From Thermoplasmatales archaeon UBA509 (GTDB taxonomy: Archaea; Thermoplasmatota; Thermoplasmata; Thermoplasmatales; Thermoplasmataceae): 46,227 nucleotides of DNA. A model generated the notes under the pieces. It was not told the origin of the DNA. It did not search any database and saw only the letters and a program-made list of their open reading frames with translations. Numbering within the stretch: the first letter of the stretch is position 1; every line of letters starts with the position of its first letter. Both the position numbers and the translations under genes were made by a program. The DNA lies in assembly GCA_002498845.1 (NCBI GenBank), contig DAJC01000037.1:1-46227 (forward strand). Direction: 5' to 3'. Positions 33,781 to 41,817 of this stretch are shown in pieces.

Positions 33781-34533
33781 TTAACTTGGCTTTTCAGCTA
33801 TCAAAATCATCCTGTGCTTGTTTATCTTTTTTCTGTCTGAACTGATTCCAGCACCCTTCAGATCGCCTCCGGTGGCAGCTTCGAGGACCTCCTTCACCTG
33901 TTTGAAAGCTTCCCCGCTGGTTGACACCGGCGCCATCCATGCTTCCATGCTGTATTCCTCCTGAGTTTCCCTGGTCTCAATGATCCTGAATCCTGCCGCT
34001 GAAGCAAAATGTACCCAGTTTGAAATTTTTTCGGCGCCGACATGGGAGGGATCCCTTATCCTTTCAATTCTGTTTAGTAGATCTGAATTATCTGCCTCAG
34101 GCACAACCATATCCACAATCCCCAGTTTGCCGCCGGGTTTCAGGACACGCATCACTTCCCGCAGGAAGGCTCCTTTATCAAAGAAATGGTGGGCTGCCCT
34201 CCTGCATGTTACGACATCATATAACCCTGATTCAAGCCCGGTGCTTTCCACCATTCTTTCCATAAACTCAATTCCTGTGTATCCGGCCTCTGTTGCATTC
34301 TTGACTGCCTCAGTAAGCATCTCTTCAGTTGCATCAACGGCAGTGACCTTGCCACACATTCTGGCAAGTTCCATGGCTGTGAAGCCTGTTCCTGTAGCCA
34401 TGTCCAGGCAATTCATATCCGCCCTCGGTTGAAGCATATTCATCAGGGCAACCAGGTCGGATCCCTGCCTGTGGGATTTGCTCTTTGAATATTCCCGGGC
34501 ATTTACTGAAAAGAATTCCCTGAAATCGGACAT
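33781..34533 (-). CDS. Class I SAM-dependent methyltransferase
   Basis: The 250-aa product has a Rossmann methyltransferase core: motif I LDMATGTGFTAMELA, VTAVDATEEML, and YDVVTCRRAAHHF, with VLKPGGKLGIVDMV later. This resembles UbiE/MenG and related small-molecule methyltransferases, but the substrate is unknown. It is upstream of nothing on its strand except alaS, 27 bp further on, so a shared transcript is possible. Confidence 0.85.
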   Translation of the reverse strand: MSDFREFFSVNAREYSKSKSHRQGSDLVALMNMLQPRADMNCLDMATGTGFTAMELARMCGKVTAVDATEEMLTEAVKNATEAGYTGIEFMERMVESTGLESGLYDVVTCRRAAHHFFDKGAFLREVMRVLKPGGKLGIVDMVVPEADNSDLLNRIERIRDPSHVGAEKISNWVHFASAAGFRIIETRETQEEYSMEAWMAPVSTSGEAFKQVKEVLEAATGGDLKGAGISSDRKKINKHRMILIAEKPS

Positions 34534-34637
34534 CTTATTCGATGGCGAGTAATAAGATAAAAATACTGGTTATTCTCAACACGTCAGTGAATACCATTTC
34601 CAGGCCGGATCGCTGGGATAATTCTGGCAATGGCTGG

Positions 34638-35282
34638 TCACAGCCTCTTGAGCCTTAACATGTAATTTGATTTTGAAAATGGCGACAGATCCACCGTTTC
34701 CAGCACCCTGAAACCCTCAATCCTTGAAGTTGCCTCCTGCAGTATGTCCCTCTCATGCCCTTTGCTTGAAATTGCCCTTATCTTCAGGACAAGCAGGGCA
34801 TCTTTGGCATCTGTAAATGCTGCTGCATTGCTGTTGAATATCTGGACCTGGTTGCGCTGGGCAATGTCCTGGTATATCATGTCCACCCGATCAATGAAAA
34901 ACCTGAAACGATCGACCTGCCCGGCATCCTCGATTATTGGGTATATATTGTCCCTCTGCTGTGAAAGATCGAGAAGCTGAACAAAAGGATCGTAGGCTTT
35001 CTCAATGGCATACACTCTTCCGCTGCTGCATATGTCCGAGATGTGGCTGACCGTTGTTCCTGACGCTGCACCGAGATACAGCACATTGGAATTCTGCCTC
35101 AGAGGAACAGTTGTGATACGCTTCACTATGGCTGCCGCCAGCTTACTCCTTTTTGGGTTCCACTCACGAAGATACCCCACTTCAATCTTTCTGATCTTTT
35201 CTCCATAAACAGGCCTATTGCTTCGTGAAACTGTGTATAGCGAATTCTTCTGCTTAACAACCCCAATGGGCAGAGTGTTCAA
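34638..35282 (-). CDS. flpA: Fibrillarin-like rRNA/tRNA 2'-O-methyltransferase
   Basis: The 214-aa product matches archaeal fibrillarin: a short N-terminal beta region, YLREWNPKRSKLAAAI, the SAM-binding VLYLGAASGTTVSHISDI, VYAIEKAYDP and VDMIYQDIAQRNQ. With Nop5, L7Ae and box C/D guide RNAs it methylates ribose in rRNA and tRNA. The nop5 gene is not adjacent, which is unusual because they are often paired. The start is TTG at 35282. Confidence 0.94.
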   Translation of the reverse strand: MNTLPIGVVKQKNSLYTVSRSNRPVYGEKIRKIEVGYLREWNPKRSKLAAAIVKRITTVPLRQNSNVLYLGAASGTTVSHISDICSSGRVYAIEKAYDPFVQLLDLSQQRDNIYPIIEDAGQVDRFRFFIDRVDMIYQDIAQRNQVQIFNSNAAAFTDAKDALLVLKIRAISSKGHERDILQEATSRIEGFRVLETVDLSPFSKSNYMLRLKRL

Positions 35283-35472
35283 TATGCATCATATCTCTGC
35301 TGAATCCATCCCATTCGGCACGCTCTGGTTTAATCGCCAACAGTTGCATTGTTGTATCTCCGAAGGAACCGGATGTCAGCCCATGTGCATGGGTTTCATC
35401 TATGTCATATTTTCCATCCCTGACAGGTGTTATTTTGCCAGTTTGAAAGAGGCAGTGCCATTAATGAATCAT

Positions 35473-35479
35473 GTTTTTA
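35473..35479 (+). promoter_or_regulatory. TATA box of the MBF1-type gene
   Basis: TTTTTAT is centred 27 nt before the ATG at 35503, supporting that start over upstream in-frame starts back to 35218. Confidence 0.5.
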
Positions 35480-35502
35480 TTCCCGGTTCCAATAAGGAAA
35501 GC

Positions 35503-35949
35503 ATGGACTGCGAAATGTGCGGAAAGAATGTGCCCCACCTGACAAAGGTGAGAATAGATGGTGCAATCCTGAATGTGTGCGATGCTTGCGCTAAATTTGG
35601 CACCCCTGCAGAAAGTATCAGGACCAGCTTCAGCAAACCTGCTGCAGAAGAACCAATCGCAACCATAAAGATCAACCAGAAACGGATTATTGTCCCTCCA
35701 GCAAAGCCAACATCCCGGAGACGAACCCGGGACAACATCGACAGCCTCACCGTTGTCCAGGATTATGGCGAACTCATAAAGGAGGCCAGGGAGAAGCTGA
35801 ACATGACACAGGATGAGCTTGCAGCAAAGATCCTTGAGCGGAAAAATGTGCTTTCAAGCATGGAACGCGGAGACCTTCTTCCTGAAATCAAGGTCGCCAG
35901 GAAACTTGAAAAGGTTCTTGGAATAACGCTGGTGGAAAAGGAAGAGTAA
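35503..35949 (+). CDS. MBF1-like transcription factor (zinc ribbon plus HTH)
   Basis: From the ATG at 35503 the product has 148 aa. It starts MDCEMCGKNV and a second pair VCDACAKFG, forming a zinc ribbon; a basic linker follows, then a lambda-type helix-turn-helix (LIKEAREKLNMTQDELAAKI, then ERKNVLSSMERGDLLPEIKVARKLEKVLGI). Archaeal MBF1 bridges regulators to the basal transcription and ribosome machinery. The frame is open for 95 more codons upstream, but these look non-coding and the TATA box fits the internal ATG. It is divergent from flpA. Confidence 0.92.
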   Translation: MDCEMCGKNVPHLTKVRIDGAILNVCDACAKFGTPAESIRTSFSKPAAEEPIATIKINQKRIIVPPAKPTSRRRTRDNIDSLTVVQDYGELIKEAREKLNMTQDELAAKILERKNVLSSMERGDLLPEIKVARKLEKVLGITLVEKEE

Positions 35950-36074
35950 ATGCGAAATTCCCTGCTTTTGCTTATATGGTGTGGTTTCCATTCCATATTT
36001 AACAACTTTCTGACGGACCCCATACAGAAAAAGCTTAAATAACAAGTTTTTTTCTATGCTAACAGGTAGCTGAT

Positions 36075-36362
36075 TTGAAAATAGAAGTTGGGCAAAGGTT
36101 TGATTTTGAAGTGGACCGGGAGGATGTGGAAAACACGGAAAGTGGTTCCATAATAGCCACGTGGTACCACATGGGAAACCCGATCTACGTGGAATTGTCA
36201 GTGAACAAGACCATGATCCACGAGATAAGGAGCATATTCAGGAACAACAGAAACAAGACCGCCCTCATTTCAATCGCCAGAATATCCAAGTCAAAATATG
36301 TTGTTAGCCCCACAGTTGTTCTGCTTAACAAGCAACTGAAAGACGTGAAGCAGGTAAAATGA
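36075..36362 (+). CDS. Hypothetical 95-aa beta-rich protein
   Basis: The start is TTG at 36075 with AGGTAG as a possible ribosome binding site 7 nt before; a TTAAATA element near 36035 is the likely TATA box. The product has a beta-rich N-terminal part (KIEVGQRFDFEVDRED), then a basic helix (MIHEIRSIFRNNRNKTALI) and ends with basic residues. No family is recognised. It lies between MBF1 and the convergent 3-hydroxyacyl-CoA dehydrogenase gene and ends 2 bp from that gene's stop. Nucleic-acid binding is possible but unproven. Confidence 0.6.
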   Translation: MKIEVGQRFDFEVDREDVENTESGSIIATWYHMGNPIYVELSVNKTMIHEIRSIFRNNRNKTALISIARISKSKYVVSPTVVLLNKQLKDVKQVK

Positions 36363-36364
36363 GG

Positions 36365-37372
36365 TCAGTATTTGTAGAAGCCCTCACCTGATTTTTTACC
36401 GAAAAGGCCAGCTTCCACCATCTTTTGCAGAAGCACGGATGGCCTGTATTTCTGGTCCCCGAAATCATGCTGCAGTACGTTGCATACGTCCAGGGTAACG
36501 TCCAGTCCAACCATGTCCAGCAGTTCAAGTGGCCCCATGGGCATACCTGCACCCAGTTTCATGGCAGTGTCGATATCCCGCGCAGAAGCTACGCCCTCCT
36601 GCATCAGGAAAACGGCCTCATTCAGCATGGGGACCAGCATCCTGTTCACCACGAATCCGGGATTCTCCTTAACCGAAATTGGAACCATCTGTTTCCTGTG
36701 GTTGTGCAATCCCCCAATGAATTCCATTGTTCTCTTCTCTGTCTCATATGAAGTTTTCAGCCCCTTTACCACCTCCACAAGTGGAAGAGTGAATGGAGGA
36801 TTGAAGAAGTGTGTAATTATGACCCTTGAAGGATTTCCCGTGCCTGAAGCTATTGCAGTTATGCTAAGGGAAGATGTGTTGGATGCAAGGATTGTATTCT
36901 CGCCCACCACTGATGAAAGTGATCTAAAAATGTCTCTTTTCACGTCAAGATTTTCGAATGCAGCCTCTATGACAAAGTCGACATTAGACATCTCGGAATA
37001 GTCAACAGTTGTGTGGATTCTTGACAGAACCTTCTCTGCTTCTGTTTCTGTAAATTCTGGCCTCATTTTCTGTTTCAGCACATCTTCCTGATCATGCGTG
37101 AGTTCTATGCCAAGCAGCCTGATCCTGTCCGCCTCTTTCTTATACCTGCCTTCCTGATATCTGACCTGTGATGATACAATGTCCCTGATCTTCTTCATTC
37201 CCCGCTGTATAAGCTCGTCGTTCTGGTCCTTCATGACAACATCATACCCGTTGAAGGCCATAACCTCGGCAATTGATGCCCCCATGTTACCGGCACCCAC
37301 AACTCCTATGCGGCTGATACTTCCATCTGATTTCATGCCAGGATATTCGATGCACGAATATGGAATTTTCAC
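36365..37372 (-). CDS. 3-hydroxyacyl-CoA dehydrogenase
   Basis: The 335-aa product (GTG at 37372, or 323 aa from the ATG at 37336) has an NAD-binding Rossmann motif GVVGAGNMGASIAEVMAFNG, the family stretch SNTSSLSITAIAS, catalytic HFFNPPFTLPLVEVV, and ENPGFVVNRMLVPMLNEA. It oxidises 3-hydroxyacyl-CoA in fatty acid breakdown or related routes. It lacks a fused crotonase domain. It starts 17 bp after csaA on the same strand, so the two may be co-transcribed. Confidence 0.93.
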   Translation of the reverse strand: MKIPYSCIEYPGMKSDGSISRIGVVGAGNMGASIAEVMAFNGYDVVMKDQNDELIQRGMKKIRDIVSSQVRYQEGRYKKEADRIRLLGIELTHDQEDVLKQKMRPEFTETEAEKVLSRIHTTVDYSEMSNVDFVIEAAFENLDVKRDIFRSLSSVVGENTILASNTSSLSITAIASGTGNPSRVIITHFFNPPFTLPLVEVVKGLKTSYETEKRTMEFIGGLHNHRKQMVPISVKENPGFVVNRMLVPMLNEAVFLMQEGVASARDIDTAMKLGAGMPMGPLELLDMVGLDVTLDVCNVLQHDFGDQKYRPSVLLQKMVEAGLFGKKSGEGFYKY

Positions 37373-37389
37373 AGGTCAAAGGTCTGGCA

Positions 37390-37728
37390 TCAGTGAAGTT
37401 TTGCACCGGGTTCAACGTCCTTATCTGGGAAGACGAGGACAGTATTGCCTTTGCTGTCGGGGAGCCCCAGAACCAGTACCTCAGAAATGAAGTTGGCTAT
37501 CTGTTTCGGTGGGAAATTAACAACTGCTATGACGGTCTTTCCTACCAGTGATTCTGGAACATAGTGCTTGGTAATCTGGGCACTGGACTTCTTCAACCCC
37601 AGGCTGCCAAAATCTATGATGAGCCTGATTGCTGGCTTCTTTGCCTCAGGAAAAGGTTCAGCGGAAATTATTCTTCCAGCCCTTATATCGACCTTTTCGA
37701 AATCCGAATAAGTAATCATCTCCGACAT
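37390..37728 (-). CDS. csaA: CsaA-type tRNA-binding OB-fold protein
   Basis: The 112-aa product is a classic CsaA: DFEKVDIRAGRIISAEPFPEA, KKPAIRLIIDFG, LKKSSAQITKHY and VVNFPPKQIANFISEVLVLG. CsaA is a homodimeric chaperone or tRNA-binding protein with the OB fold seen at the C-terminus of some tRNA synthetases. A GGTGA ribosome binding site and a TATA element near 37763 support the ATG at 37728. Confidence 0.93.
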   Translation of the reverse strand: MSEMITYSDFEKVDIRAGRIISAEPFPEAKKPAIRLIIDFGSLGLKKSSAQITKHYVPESLVGKTVIAVVNFPPKQIANFISEVLVLGLPDSKGNTVLVFPDKDVEPGAKLH

Positions 37729-37896
37729 TTCGTCACCACACGAATATTGGATTCAACCTATAATATGGTTGCATCGCCATGAAGCAGCATTTGATTCCAC
37801 ATTACTTCAGCCAGGAGACTATTCAATCATGATTTTATTCTATTACACATAAGAAATGTTTAAATATCGCTTTTTAAATGTATTAATTGGTCATTG

Positions 37897-38031
37897 ATGT
37901 CCAAGAAAAAATTTCTAAGAGATGACCTGGAAATAGCCAGCTATGAAGAGATGGATCAAGTAGCTTTTGGTGACGATGGGAGGAAAAGAAAGGAATCAGG
38001 GGACAATTCTCGTTCTATCCCTAGGAAATAG
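37897..38031 (+). CDS. Candidate 44-aa highly charged protein
   Basis: A small open frame with ATG at 37897 and TAG at 38029-38031 encodes 44 aa, mostly K, R, D and E with no hydrophobic core (beginning MSKKKFLRDDLEIASYEEMD). Two TATA-like elements (TTTAAATA at 37859-37866 and TTTTTAAAT at 37872-37880) lie upstream. Its last 36 nt overlap the end of aspS on the other strand, so its mRNA would be antisense to aspS. Candidate only. Confidence 0.4.
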   Translation: MSKKKFLRDDLEIASYEEMDQVAFGDDGRKRKESGDNSRSIPRK

Positions 38032-39285
38032 AGTAACCTCGCGTATGTTGGGGAGGTTCAGTATGATCATGCTGAGCCTTTCCAGTCCAAGTCCCCAGCC
38101 TGCGTGTGGTGGCATGCCATATTTGAAAGCTTTTATATAGAATTCAAAGGCAGAAGGATCCAGGCCTTTCTGCCTGAACCTCTTTTCCAGTAAATCAGGA
38201 TCATGGACTCTCTGTGCCCCTGAAGTTATCTCCTTCTCTCCGAACTGCAGATCATAGGAGTTGGTTACCTCATCATCCCCCGGCTTTGGCATGGTATAGA
38301 AAGGCCTGACAGATGACGGCCATTCTGTGATAAAATAGAAATCCGGGAATTTCTTTCCTATTTCCCTGAGCTGCTCGGGAGTGAAGTCCTCGCCGAATGT
38401 GACTGACTGTCCCTCTTTCTCCAGAATTGAAATGCAGTCCCTGTATGTGATCCTGGGAAACGGTACATCCGGAACCTTCAGATGTATGCCATGGAGTTCA
38501 AGGGACTCAATATTTTTATCCACAACTTCCTGAATCCCGGATCTCACTGCATTTTCAAGCATCCTCATGGCATCGTTATGATCTGAGAAAGCCATCTCGA
38601 TATCCACAGACGTGAACTCGTTCAGATGCCTTACTGTGTTATGCTCCTCTGCCCGAAAAGCCGGCCCAACCTCAAAAACCCGGTCTATCCCGCCTGAGAT
38701 CAGTATCTCCTTGTAAAGCTGCGGACTCTGGTTCAGGTAGGCATTCTTTTCAAAATACTGTACCCTGAAAAGATCGGCGCCACCTTCCGTGGCGGCTGCC
38801 ACGATTTTAGGTGTATGTACCTCGATGAAATCCTTTGACATAAGGAATTTTCTGATGCCCCAGAGAAGGGAGCTCTCGACCCTGAAAATCAGGTGCTTGT
38901 CTGGTTTCCTCAGATCCAGAAATCTGTTGTTCAGTCTTGTATCAAAGTCAGCTTCTACCGGGTCAGTAATTCCAAGAGGAAGAGGAGTTCCCGCCTGATT
39001 CAGAATCTTCACTGATTTTGCAACAACTTCTATGCCGGACTTGGCAACGCCTTCCTTTGTGACTGTACCTCGCACGGATATAACGGATTCCCGGTTTACT
39101 CCAGTAATGATGTCAATGTCTGGAATATTCTCCGGCTTAAGAGTTACCTGAACGGTTCCTGTGCTGTCACGCAGTATTAAGAATGAAATCTTCTTGAGCT
39201 TCCTGACTTCCTGAATCCAGCCATTGAGCTCAACTTCTGAGTTATCCATTGAGTGCCTGAGATCCCGAATGTAAATTCTTTCCAT
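37996..39285 (-). CDS. aspS: Aspartyl-tRNA synthetase, archaeal type
   Basis: The 429-aa product has an N-terminal OB-fold anticodon-binding domain (ELNGWIQEVRKLKKISFLIL) and a class IIb core: motif 2 GPAFRAEEHNTVRHLNEFTSVDIEMAF and motif 3 GWGLGLERLSM. Archaea without AsnRS use a non-discriminating AspRS; I cannot settle which type this is from the window. Length is normal. A TATA-like element lies about 24 nt upstream. Confidence 0.96.
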   Translation of the reverse strand: MERIYIRDLRHSMDNSEVELNGWIQEVRKLKKISFLILRDSTGTVQVTLKPENIPDIDIITGVNRESVISVRGTVTKEGVAKSGIEVVAKSVKILNQAGTPLPLGITDPVEADFDTRLNNRFLDLRKPDKHLIFRVESSLLWGIRKFLMSKDFIEVHTPKIVAAATEGGADLFRVQYFEKNAYLNQSPQLYKEILISGGIDRVFEVGPAFRAEEHNTVRHLNEFTSVDIEMAFSDHNDAMRMLENAVRSGIQEVVDKNIESLELHGIHLKVPDVPFPRITYRDCISILEKEGQSVTFGEDFTPEQLREIGKKFPDFYFITEWPSSVRPFYTMPKPGDDEVTNSYDLQFGEKEITSGAQRVHDPDLLEKRFRQKGLDPSAFEFYIKAFKYGMPPHAGWGLGLERLSMIILNLPNIREVTLFPRDRTRIVP

Positions 39286-39497
39286 CCGATGCTTATCTTA
39301 TGGATGCATAAAATTCTTTATGGAATTTCATGAACACTTCTTGACTTGCCGATTCATTCCATACATGAACGGAAGATAGGAACTGGGCCCACGGCAGGTT
39401 CTGTTCGGTACCTGAAATTTTCCATCAGAAAACTCCAGGAATTCCGAATATCATCTTCTGGAAATATAATTATAGAGATTCACTCTACTAACTGTAT

Positions 39498-40775
39498 ATG
39501 CGGAAGATGCTCACAACTCTGGCCATAGTGCTGGTGGTAGTTTCAATGCTGCTGGTCTTGTCTTCCCACTCCACAGCATCAACTGGAAAATCTGTGGTAA
39601 TACTTAATCTGCACGAGGCAATTGATGCAGGATCGGACCAGTTTCTTTCCGGTTCTCTTTCCACATTAACATCCTCAACCACAGCTGCCGTTATCATTGA
39701 CATGAATACACCCGGCGGAATACTGGAAAACATGCTGGACATGGTCAGCGCAATAAATGCCACCGAATCACGGGGCATACCTGTTTTTACGTATATTCCT
39801 GCGGATTCCAATGGAGCATCTGCCGGATCATATATAGCCATGGCATCTACCGGAATCTACATGGGCCCCGGTTCCTACATCGGGCCATCCACTCCAATCG
39901 TTGTCGGTGGCACTGCACTGGAACAGAATCACACAGAAAGTGCGATGGCCAGCCTCATGGCTTCAATGGCACAGGCACATGGCAGAAACGTTTCCGCTGT
40001 CCTGAACATGATATATGAAGACGTTGCGTACACCGCATCTGAGGCAATGTCATATGGTGTGATCACCGGGCTTTCAAACAATCTCACAGATCTCATGGGA
40101 ACACTTAACCTCACCCTGTATCACACCTATACTTTGAATCCTTCCTTCTATGACAATTTTCTCAGTTTCCTGAGCAATACAACGGTGGACGGCATCATGA
40201 TCCTCATTGGTGCCATAGCAATCCTGGCTGATCTGTATCATGGGACTGTGGCCCTGAGTGTCATAGGCATAATATTTATAGGTCTCGGTCTGGTTGGGGC
40301 AGAACTGGTGAGTGCGTCTTTGATAGGTATCATAATATTGCTGATGGGGGCTGTGCTCATATTCCTGGAGGCAAAAACAGGGCACGGCATAGCTCTGGTA
40401 TCAGGCGTTGCCGTATCTCTTGTCGGAACATTCATGCTTGCTTCGCCATACCTTTCCAGCAACCCGGGCTATTCGCCATCACCAATTGGAACAGATTTCT
40501 ACCTTGCCGCTGTGCTGGTTGCAATTCTGGCAGTGATAGTTGGGCTGTTGATCAGGAGGATAGCAATTTCACTCAAGGCTTCAAAATACACTGGAGCTGA
40601 AGCACTTATAGGAAAGACCGCACTGGTAAAGAAGCAGTTGAACCCGCAGGGATGGGTATCCTATGAGGGCATACAGTGGGAAGCTAGAAGTGTGGACGGC
40701 ACCAGTATCGAGGAGGGACAGAAGGTCATAATAGTTGCAAGGGACGGCCTGACCCTTCTAGTGAAAAAGCAGTAG
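39498..40775 (+). CDS. NfeD/ClpP-class membrane serine protease-like protein
   Basis: The 425-aa product has a signal peptide, a ClpP/SppA-type domain (about 30-200; MNTPGGILENMLDMV, GASAGSYIAMAS), four or five transmembrane helices and a C-terminal NfeD OB domain (LIGKTALVKKQLNPQGWVSYEG). The serine nucleophile Ser108 is kept, but the position of the partner lysine (Lys138 in the Pyrococcus 1510-N protease) reads His145 in NHTESAMASLMASMA. Such proteins cleave stomatin; no stomatin gene follows here. A TATA-like AATATAATTA about 30 nt upstream supports the start at 39498. Confidence 0.88.
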   Translation: MRKMLTTLAIVLVVVSMLLVLSSHSTASTGKSVVILNLHEAIDAGSDQFLSGSLSTLTSSTTAAVIIDMNTPGGILENMLDMVSAINATESRGIPVFTYIPADSNGASAGSYIAMASTGIYMGPGSYIGPSTPIVVGGTALEQNHTESAMASLMASMAQAHGRNVSAVLNMIYEDVAYTASEAMSYGVITGLSNNLTDLMGTLNLTLYHTYTLNPSFYDNFLSFLSNTTVDGIMILIGAIAILADLYHGTVALSVIGIIFIGLGLVGAELVSASLIGIIILLMGAVLIFLEAKTGHGIALVSGVAVSLVGTFMLASPYLSSNPGYSPSPIGTDFYLAAVLVAILAVIVGLLIRRIAISLKASKYTGAEALIGKTALVKKQLNPQGWVSYEGIQWEARSVDGTSIEEGQKVIIVARDGLTLLVKKQ

Positions 40776-40817
40776 ACATTTCCCCTGCAGATAATGCCAG
40801 TGTGAAAATGTGATCAC

Positions 40818-41507
40818 TCATTGGAGAGCTTTAACTGCCACGTGGAGTGCTATTGCACCAAGCATCATTGTTCTGTATTTTTTAATGGTAAGGCCTGCAT
40901 TCTCTATTTTCTGCCTGACCACCTCTGGAGAATAGAATTTCTTGACGGACTCCGCAAGATAGCTGTATGATGTTGATCTTGTCACAAGGTTTCCAAAGAT
41001 CGGGACAATATGATAGAAATAGATGCCGAAGAGCAGCGAGAACCCCGGAGTCTTTGGATTGTAAATATCAAGATTTGCGAAAATGCCACCAGGCTTTAGC
41101 ACTCTTCTCACCTCCGTAAGATACCTGTCAAGGTTCTCAAGGTTCCTGGTGAGGTATGCAGATACAACTGCATCCACGGAACCGTCATCAAGAGGAATGT
41201 TCTCAGCACTTGCCGTTATGAACCTTGTTTCGGGAAGGTAAGATGGCCTGAACATGCTCTGGGTTATGTCCAGCGATATGGTTGAGCATGAGGGGCAGGC
41301 CTGCAGGATTCCATGTGTCAGCTTGCCTGTTCCAGCTCCGCAGTCCAGAACTGTCTGGCCCGTTTTCAGTTCAAGCTCCGATACAAGGGTTCGCCTCCAC
41401 CTCTGATCCATCCCCATTGATATGAAGCTGTCAAGGAGATCGTATCTGTCCTGTATGCTTTCAAAAACGTGGACAACAAGCTCCTCTTTCTTCCCACTCT
41501 GATCCAA
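40818..41507 (-). CDS. UbiE/COQ5-type methyltransferase
   Basis: The frame opens at 41549 but that overlaps the previous gene by 41 nt; the TTG at 41507, one base after the DUF424 stop, is the better start and gives about 229 aa. Motifs: VFESIQDRYDLLDSFISMGMDQRWRR, VLDCGAGTGKLTHGIL, and VVSAYLTRNL, VLKPGGIFANLDIY, all UbiE/MenG-like. It probably methylates the menaquinone ring or a similar lipid. It ends the mcm-DUF424 run. Confidence 0.88.
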   Translation of the reverse strand: MDQSGKKEELVVHVFESIQDRYDLLDSFISMGMDQRWRRTLVSELELKTGQTVLDCGAGTGKLTHGILQACPSCSTISLDITQSMFRPSYLPETRFITASAENIPLDDGSVDAVVSAYLTRNLENLDRYLTEVRRVLKPGGIFANLDIYNPKTPGFSLLFGIYFYHIVPIFGNLVTRSTSYSYLAESVKKFYSPEVVRQKIENAGLTIKKYRTMMLGAIALHVAVKALQ

Positions 41508-41508
41508 G

Positions 41509-41817
41509 TCATTCCACCAGCTTGGCAAACTGGGCGTGGGGAACACCATCGATGTAGATCACGTTTTCAGGATCGATAAACTCGTTGTGAATGGCAAGAT
41601 TGACTACTTTCTTGCCAACAAGGTTGGCAATTGTGCACATGGCCATTGACGATAGAAATGTTTCCTCCGACACCCTTGTCTCTCCGTAGAATTGCGGTAT
41701 GACCTTCAGGTGAAGCTTCCCCTCCCTGAGATCCCTGTCAATCAGGTCTGAATCTGCAGCAGCCAGAAGCACTTCACCCTGTGCACTGATCATCTTCATG
41801 TTGATTTCCATCTTCAC
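41509..41817 (-). CDS. DUF424 family protein
   Basis: The 102-aa product matches the archaeal DUF424 family: ADSDLIDRDLREGKLHLKVIPQFYG, TIANLVGKKVVNLAI and NVIYIDGVPHAQFAKL near the C-terminus. Function is unknown. The GTG at 41817 overlaps the mcm stop (GTGA); ATG at 41811 is also possible. In many archaea this gene sits by informational genes, consistent with here. Confidence 0.85.
   Translation of the reverse strand: MKMEINMKMISAQGEVLLAAADSDLIDRDLREGKLHLKVIPQFYGETRVSEETFLSSMAMCTIANLVGKKVVNLAIHNEFIDPENVIYIDGVPHAQFAKLVE

Noticed and set aside
35218..35502. 95-codon N-terminal extension of the MBF1-type gene
   Set aside because: It does not resemble MBF1; a TATA box and the zinc-ribbon start both point to the ATG at 35503.
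41508..41549. Longer start for the UbiE-type gene at 41549
   Set aside because: It would overlap the DUF424 gene by 41 nt and adds no family sequence; the TTG at 41507 abuts the upstream stop.
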